Assembly (NCBI RefSeq): GCF_021462285.1
Contig: NZ_CP082787.1
Span: forward strand, 4,929,995-4,993,994
Direction of reading: 5' to 3'
DNA from: Serratia entomophila
GTDB taxonomy: Bacteria > Pseudomonadota > Gammaproteobacteria > Enterobacterales > Enterobacteriaceae
DNA: 64,000 nucleotides
Below the pieces are notes generated by a model. The model was given only the letters and a program-made list of their open reading frames with translations. It did no database searches and was not told the origin of the DNA. Positions 59,806 to 64,000 of the stretch are shown here, one piece after another. The position numbers and the translations under genes were made by a program. Every line of letters starts with the position of its first letter. The first letter of the stretch is position 1.

Positions 59806-60909
59806 TCAGCGGCGTTTTTCCAGCAGCACGCCGCATTCCATATGGTGGGTATAAGGAAACTGGTCGAACAGCGCCAGGCGGCTGACCCGGTGGGTCTCCT
59901 GCAGCGTTTCCAGGTTGGCGCACAGCGTTTCCGGATTGCATGAGATATACAGAATGCGCGGATAGGCCTGCACCATTTTCACCGTATCGTCATCCAGCCC
60001 GCTGCGCGGCGGATCGACAAAAATCGTCTCGCAGTTATAGCCGCTCAGATCGATGCCCTTCAGCCGGTTAAATTCGCGCACCCCGTTCATCGCCTGGGTA
60101 AAATCTTCCGCCGCCATGCGGATAATCTGCACGTTGTCGATGTGGTTGGCTGCAATGTTGTACTGCGCTGCCGCAACGGAAGGTTTGGCTATCTCGGTCG
60201 CCAACACCCGCTCGAAGTTGCGCGCCAGCGCCAGCGAGAAGTTGCCGTTGCCGCAGTAAAGCTCGAGCAGGTCGCCCTTCGATCCGGCGGTGACGCCCAG
60301 CGCCCATTCCAGCATCTGCACGTTCATTCCCGCATTCGGCTGGGTAAAGCTGTTTTCAACCTGACGGTAGATCATATCGCGGCCGGCGACCGGCAGGACT
60401 TCGTCGACATAGTCCTGATCCAGCATGATTTTCATCTTCGAGGCGCGGCCGATCAGCTGCAGATCGAAGCCCTGGGCGCGCAGGCTGTCGCGCAGCTCGC
60501 CAGCGCGTTGCTGCCAGGCGTCGTCCAGCTTGCGGTGGTACAGCAGCGAAGCGATGATTTTGCCGCTTTGCGTCGACAGATAATCGATCTGGAACAGCTT
60601 ATGGCGCAGCGTCGGGTCCGGTTTGATGGCGGCAATCAGTGCGCTCATCAGGCGGTTGATCAGTTCGCTGGCGGCCGGGAATTGATCAACGCGGATGCGC
60701 TGCTTGGTCTGCTGGTCGAACATGATGTGGTACATATCGTCTTCATCATGCCAGATGCGGAATTCTGCGCGCATGCGGTAATGCTCGACTTGCGAGCGGA
60801 ACACTTCCGGCTCGGGTGCCGCGAACGGTAACATCAACGTCTTCAGGCGGGCGGTTTTCTCCGCCAGCTGGTCATCGTAACGTTCAATAGGCAAATTCTC
60901 GGGCGTCAT
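59806..60909 (-). CDS. trmA: tRNA (uracil(54)-C5)-methyltransferase
   Basis: TrmA makes ribothymidine at position 54 of tRNA and also modifies tmRNA. The 367-residue protein has the SAM motif [27 protein letters not shown], the catalytic cysteine in YISCNPETL near residue 324 and the C-terminal base Glu in [12 protein letters not shown] 60909 gives [12 protein letters not shown] as in E. coli; an in-frame TTG seven codons earlier is less likely. Divergent from btuB. Confidence 0.97.
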   Translation of the reverse strand: MTPENLPIERYDDQLAEKTARLKTLMLPFAAPEPEVFRSQVEHYRMRAEFRIWHDEDDMYHIMFDQQTKQRIRVDQFPAASELINRLMSALIAAIKPDPTLRHKLFQIDYLSTQSGKIIASLLYHRKLDDAWQQRAGELRDSLRAQGFDLQLIGRASKMKIMLDQDYVDEVLPVAGRDMIYRQVENSFTQPNAGMNVQMLEWALGVTAGSKGDLLELYCGNGNFSLALARNFERVLATEIAKPSVAAAQYNIAANHIDNVQIIRMAAEDFTQAMNGVREFNRLKGIDLSGYNCETIFVDPPRSGLDDDTVKMVQAYPRILYISCNPETLCANLETLQETHRVSRLALFDQFPYTHHMECGVLLEKRR

Positions 60910-61005
60910 GTGTTTCTTCTCGTCAGGCAAATTTGATCAGCGGGGATTGTAGGGAATCAGCCCGTGAAGTCCAGTTTTGTCGCGTTTATTATTTGTAACA
61001 TTAGT

Positions 61006-61021
61006 GGAAGTCTAGACATCT
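61006..61021. promoter_or_regulatory. Candidate MetJ operator upstream of btuB
   Basis: Two adjacent octamers GGAAGTCT and AGACATCT match two consecutive met boxes at 13 of 16 positions. They lie about 20 bases before the riboswitch aptamer, where the btuB promoter is expected. MetJ control of B12 uptake would make sense because MetH needs cobalamin. Confidence 0.6.
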
Positions 61022-61041
61022 ATTTACATTGATCGTAGCAT

Positions 61042-61235
61042 TGCCGTCCGGCCTCAAGCAGCGAGTGAAAAGGGAATCCGGTGTGAATCCGGAGCTGACG
61101 CGCAGCGGTAAGGGGAAGTCACGGCGATAGCGTGTTGACGCAGACACTGTCCACTGCAGGATGGGAAGTCATCGCCCGGTGTCGGTTGCGAAAGCAGCCT
61201 GCAAATCCCAAGCCCGAAGACCTGCCGGTGTTACG
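61042..61235 (+). promoter_or_regulatory. Cobalamin riboswitch upstream of btuB
   Basis: The segment GGGAATCCGGTGTGAATCC then GGAGCTGACGCGCAGCGGTA, GGGAAGTCA, and the B12 box AGCCCGAAGACCTGCCGG (61212-61229) match the adenosylcobalamin aptamer before E. coli btuB block by block. Boundaries are approximate. It lowers btuB translation when cobalamin is abundant. Confidence 0.93.
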
Positions 61236-61280
61236 TCGCAATGTCCGTGGCCGTCGCGAACTACCGGCCATGATCCTGCG

Positions 61281-61305
61281 GCATCCGCCAATTAAGTTTG
61301 GATGC
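61281..61305 (+). promoter_or_regulatory. Hairpin masking the btuB ribosome-binding site
   Basis: GCATCC (61281-61286) pairs with GGATGC (61300-61305), which contains the only purine-rich sequence before the ATG at 61312. This fits the translation-control expression platform known for btuB riboswitches. Confidence 0.65.
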
Positions 61306-61311
61306 TTTTTC

Positions 61312-63189
61312 ATGACAATTACAAAAAATACGCTGCTGATGGTGGTTTCCTCCGTCACGGCTTTTTCTGGATGGGCGCAAGACAACACCACAGCGAATAA
61401 GGGCGATAACCTGGTGGTTACCGCCAACCGTTTCCCGCAGCCGGTTTCCTCCGTGCTGGCGCCAACTTCTATCGTGACCCGCAACGATATCGACCGCTGG
61501 CAGGCCAAGAGCCTGACCGACGTGATGCGCCGTTTGCCGGGCGTGGACGTTGGCCAGAACGGCGGGTTGGGGCAAAAAAGCTCGCTGTTCATCCGCGGCA
61601 CCAACTCCAGCCACGTGCTGGTGTTAATTGACGGCATTCGTCTTAATCAGGCGGGCGTCAGCGGTTCTTCCGACCTCAGCCAGATCCCGATCTCGCTGGT
61701 GCAGAAAATCGAGTACATCCGTGGCCCGCGTTCGGCGGTGTACGGCTCAGACGCCATCGGCGGGGTGGTCAACATTATTACCACCCGCGAAAAGAACGGC
61801 ACTACGCTCTCCGCCGGCCTCGGCTCGAACGGCTACCAGGCCTACGATGCCTCGACTCAGCAACAGCTGGGCGACAGCACCGTGGCAACGATTGCGGGCA
61901 ACTACACCTATACCAAAGGGTATGACGTGGTGGCGCAAGGCAATACCAGCATCCCACAGCCCGATCGTGATGGTTTTATGAGCAATTCGCTGTACGGTGC
62001 GGTGCAGCACCAGTTCAACGAGCAAATCAGCGGTTTTGCGCGCGGGTATGGCTACGATAACCGCACCGGTTACGATGGCTTCTATTCTTACGACAAAAAT
62101 TTCAACATTACTGGCCTCCCCGATACCCGCAAGCTGTATAGCCAAACCTGGGACACCGGGCTGCGCTATCAGGAAGGGATTTACGCCACCCAGTTAGTGG
62201 GCAGCTATAGCCACAGCAAAGACTACAATTATGATCCGCGCAAGGGGCAGTACGCGGTGTCCTCCAGCCTGGACGATGCCGAGCAATACAACCTGCAGTG
62301 GGGCAATACCTTCAAGGTCGCACAAGGCACCGTAAGTGCGGGGGCCGATTGGCAGGACCAACAAATAAAACCCGGCACCGCGTCGGTCAGCAGCGAGAAA
62401 AGCCAGCGCAATACCGGCGTCTATCTGACCGGGCAGCAATTGGTTGGGCCGGTTACGCTGGAAGCCGCGGCGCGCGGCGATGATAACTCGGAATTTGGTT
62501 GGCACGGCACCTGGCAAACCAGTGCGGCCTGGGAGTTTGTTGAAGGGTATCGGTTCATCGCCTCCTACGGTACGGCGTTCAAAGCGCCAAACATGAATCA
62601 GCTGTTCAGTACCACTTACGGCAACGATAATTTGAAGCCGGAAGAAAGCAAACAGTGGGAGGGCGGTTTTGAAGGCTTGACCGGGCCAGTGACCTGGCGC
62701 GTATCAGGTTACCGTAATGACATTGATAACCTGATTGACAGCGATCCCGTGACTTACCGTTATTACAACATCGGTAAAGCGACCATTAAAGGCGTAGAGG
62801 CCACGGCTTCGTTTGAAACCGGCCCGCTGACGCATCAGATTGGTTACGACTATGTCGACCCGCGCAATGCCAAAACCAACGAAGTGTTGCTGCGTCGCGC
62901 CAAGCAACAGGTGAAATATGAGCTGGATTGGCAGCTGTATGATTTTGACTGGGCGGTGACCTATCAATACCTGGGTGAACGTTACGACAAGGACTACGGC
63001 GTTTATCCAAGTCCAACGGTCAAACTCGGCGGCGTTAGCCTGTGGGATCTCGCAGTTTCGTATCCGGTCACATCTCATCTGACAGTTCGTGGTAGAATTG
63101 CCAACCTGTTTGATAAAGATTATGAGACGGCCTATGGCTACGCTACTCCAGGAAGGGAATACTACATTACTGGAAGCTATACCTTCTAA
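61312..63189 (+). CDS. btuB: Vitamin B12 TonB-dependent outer-membrane receptor
   Basis: BtuB imports cobalamin across the outer membrane using TonB energy. The 625-residue precursor has a signal peptide ending GWA, then a TonB box DNLVVTA about ten residues into the mature chain. The plug domain follows ([63 protein letters not shown]) and a 22-strand barrel ending in the aromatic GSYTF. Its last 56 bases overlap murI in another frame. Confidence 0.97.
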   Translation: MTITKNTLLMVVSSVTAFSGWAQDNTTANKGDNLVVTANRFPQPVSSVLAPTSIVTRNDIDRWQAKSLTDVMRRLPGVDVGQNGGLGQKSSLFIRGTNSSHVLVLIDGIRLNQAGVSGSSDLSQIPISLVQKIEYIRGPRSAVYGSDAIGGVVNIITTREKNGTTLSAGLGSNGYQAYDASTQQQLGDSTVATIAGNYTYTKGYDVVAQGNTSIPQPDRDGFMSNSLYGAVQHQFNEQISGFARGYGYDNRTGYDGFYSYDKNFNITGLPDTRKLYSQTWDTGLRYQEGIYATQLVGSYSHSKDYNYDPRKGQYAVSSSLDDAEQYNLQWGNTFKVAQGTVSAGADWQDQQIKPGTASVSSEKSQRNTGVYLTGQQLVGPVTLEAAARGDDNSEFGWHGTWQTSAAWEFVEGYRFIASYGTAFKAPNMNQLFSTTYGNDNLKPEESKQWEGGFEGLTGPVTWRVSGYRNDIDNLIDSDPVTYRYYNIGKATIKGVEATASFETGPLTHQIGYDYVDPRNAKTNEVLLRRAKQQVKYELDWQLYDFDWAVTYQYLGERYDKDYGVYPSPTVKLGGVSLWDLAVSYPVTSHLTVRGRIANLFDKDYETAYGYATPGREYYITGSYTF

Positions 63190-63997
63190 CAGCTCCACAA
63201 CACTCCGCCCGACAGTGCTGGTATTTGATTCCGGCGTCGGCGGGCTGTCGGTATATCAAGAGGTTCGGCAACTGCTGCCGGACCTCCACTATATATATGC
63301 CTTCGACAACGTGGCGTTCCCTTACGGCGAGAAGTCCGAAGAGTTTATCGTTGAACGCGTGTTGGAGATTGTCGGCGCGGTGCAGCAACGCCACCCGCTG
63401 GCGATCGTGGTCATCGCCTGCAACACCGCCAGCACCGTTTCCCTGCCTGCATTGCGCGAGCGCTTCAGCTTCCCGGTTGTGGGCGTAGTGCCCGCCATCA
63501 AACCCGCCGCTCGCCTGACCGCCAACGGCATCGTCGGCCTGCTGGCTACCCGCGGCACCGTTCAGCGCACCTATACCCATGAGCTGATCGCCCGCTTTGC
63601 GACCGATTGCAAGATTGAGCTGTTGGGCTCTTCGGAGCTGGTGGAGTTGGCGGAAGCCAAGCTGCACGGGGAAGCCGTTCCTCTGCCGACCCTGAAGAAA
63701 ATCCTGCAGCCGTGGTTGAGCATGCGCGAGCCGCCGGACACCGTGGTGCTGGGTTGTACCCATTTCCCTTTATTGGCGGAAGAGTTAATGCAGGTGCTGC
63801 CTGAAGGTACCCGGCTGGTGGATTCCGGCGCCGCTATCGCCCGCCGCACCGCCTGGCTTATCTCAACGCAGGAAAATCTGGTGTCGACGCAGGAAGACAA
63901 TCTGGCGTACTGCATGGCGTTAAATGAAGATACCGACGCTTTATTGCCCGTTTTACAGGGCTACGGCTTCAAAACGTTGAAAAAACTGCCGCTTTAA
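63134..63997 (+). CDS. murI: Glutamate racemase
   Basis: MurI makes D-glutamate for peptidoglycan. The 287-residue protein has [20 protein letters not shown], the catalytic cysteines in VIACNTAST and LGCTHFPLL, and [16 protein letters not shown] 63134 inside the btuB 3' end gives MATLLQEGN, like E. coli MATKLQDGN, which shares this overlap. The gene is complete, ending three bases before the window edge. Confidence 0.97.
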   Translation: MATLLQEGNTTLLEAIPSNSSTTLRPTVLVFDSGVGGLSVYQEVRQLLPDLHYIYAFDNVAFPYGEKSEEFIVERVLEIVGAVQQRHPLAIVVIACNTASTVSLPALRERFSFPVVGVVPAIKPAARLTANGIVGLLATRGTVQRTYTHELIARFATDCKIELLGSSELVELAEAKLHGEAVPLPTLKKILQPWLSMREPPDTVVLGCTHFPLLAEELMQVLPEGTRLVDSGAAIARRTAWLISTQENLVSTQEDNLAYCMALNEDTDALLPVLQGYGFKTLKKLPL

Positions 63998-64000
63998 TCG

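Noticed and set aside
61132..61311. Upstream extension of btuB by 60 codons
   Set aside because: It lies within the cobalamin riboswitch; ATG 61312 begins a proper signal peptide.

Overview
This window is core chromosome of an enterobacterium, most likely a Serratia close to S. marcescens (inferred). The DNA is GC-rich throughout. Almost every protein aligns colinearly, from memory, with an E. coli K-12 protein. The argC-argB-argG-argH cluster, the emrD position and the peroxiredoxin-glutaredoxin gene beside oxyR do not follow the E. coli layout. No tRNA, rRNA, insertion sequence, prophage or CRISPR array was seen.

Layout. 1-14.4 kb matches the E. coli waa/kbl/cysE neighbourhood: LPS inner-core genes (waaC, cut by the window edge, waaF, hldD), threonine catabolism (kbl-tdh), an envelope/cell-division and glycolysis block (gpmM-envC-yibQ), then yibN-grxC-secB-gpsA-cysE, a lipoprotein, a CHAD protein and trmL. 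At 14.4 kb the order jumps to what in E. coli is the 88-90 min region: cpxRA/cpxP (with the CpxQ small RNA), fieF, pfkA, sbp, tpiA, yiiQ, yiiR, fpr plus an unfamiliar regulator, emrD, glpFKX, zapB, rraA-menA, hslVU, ftsN, cytR, priA, rpmE, metJ/metBL/metF, ppc, argE/argCBGH, oxyR, sthA, fabR-yijD, trmA, btuB-murI.

Co-operation. MetJ operators are visible before metB and metF, and a good candidate lies before btuB, whose product imports the cofactor of cobalamin-dependent methionine synthase. btuB also carries a cobalamin riboswitch. Paired ARG boxes sit between argE and argC. A CpxR box sits between cpxR and cpxP, a GlpR operator before glpF, a sigma-32 promoter before hslVU, and a four-part OxyR site between oxyR and a Prx5-glutaredoxin hybrid gene. 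That hybrid gene is next to a flavin disulfide reductase, so the three look like one peroxide-defence module.

The most unusual part is the 884-base gene-less stretch between argH and the disulfide reductase (52950-53833). It holds two diverged copies of one structured element in opposite orientation. Both share a colinear 56-base block of two hairpins plus a third hairpin whose loop can pair with a sequence just upstream (a potential pseudoknot). At least eight base pairs differ between the copies with pairing kept. Most conserved loops carry GGA, like CsrA/RsmA targets and, from memory, the orphan RNA motif TwoAYGGAY. This is the best candidate here for an undescribed system.
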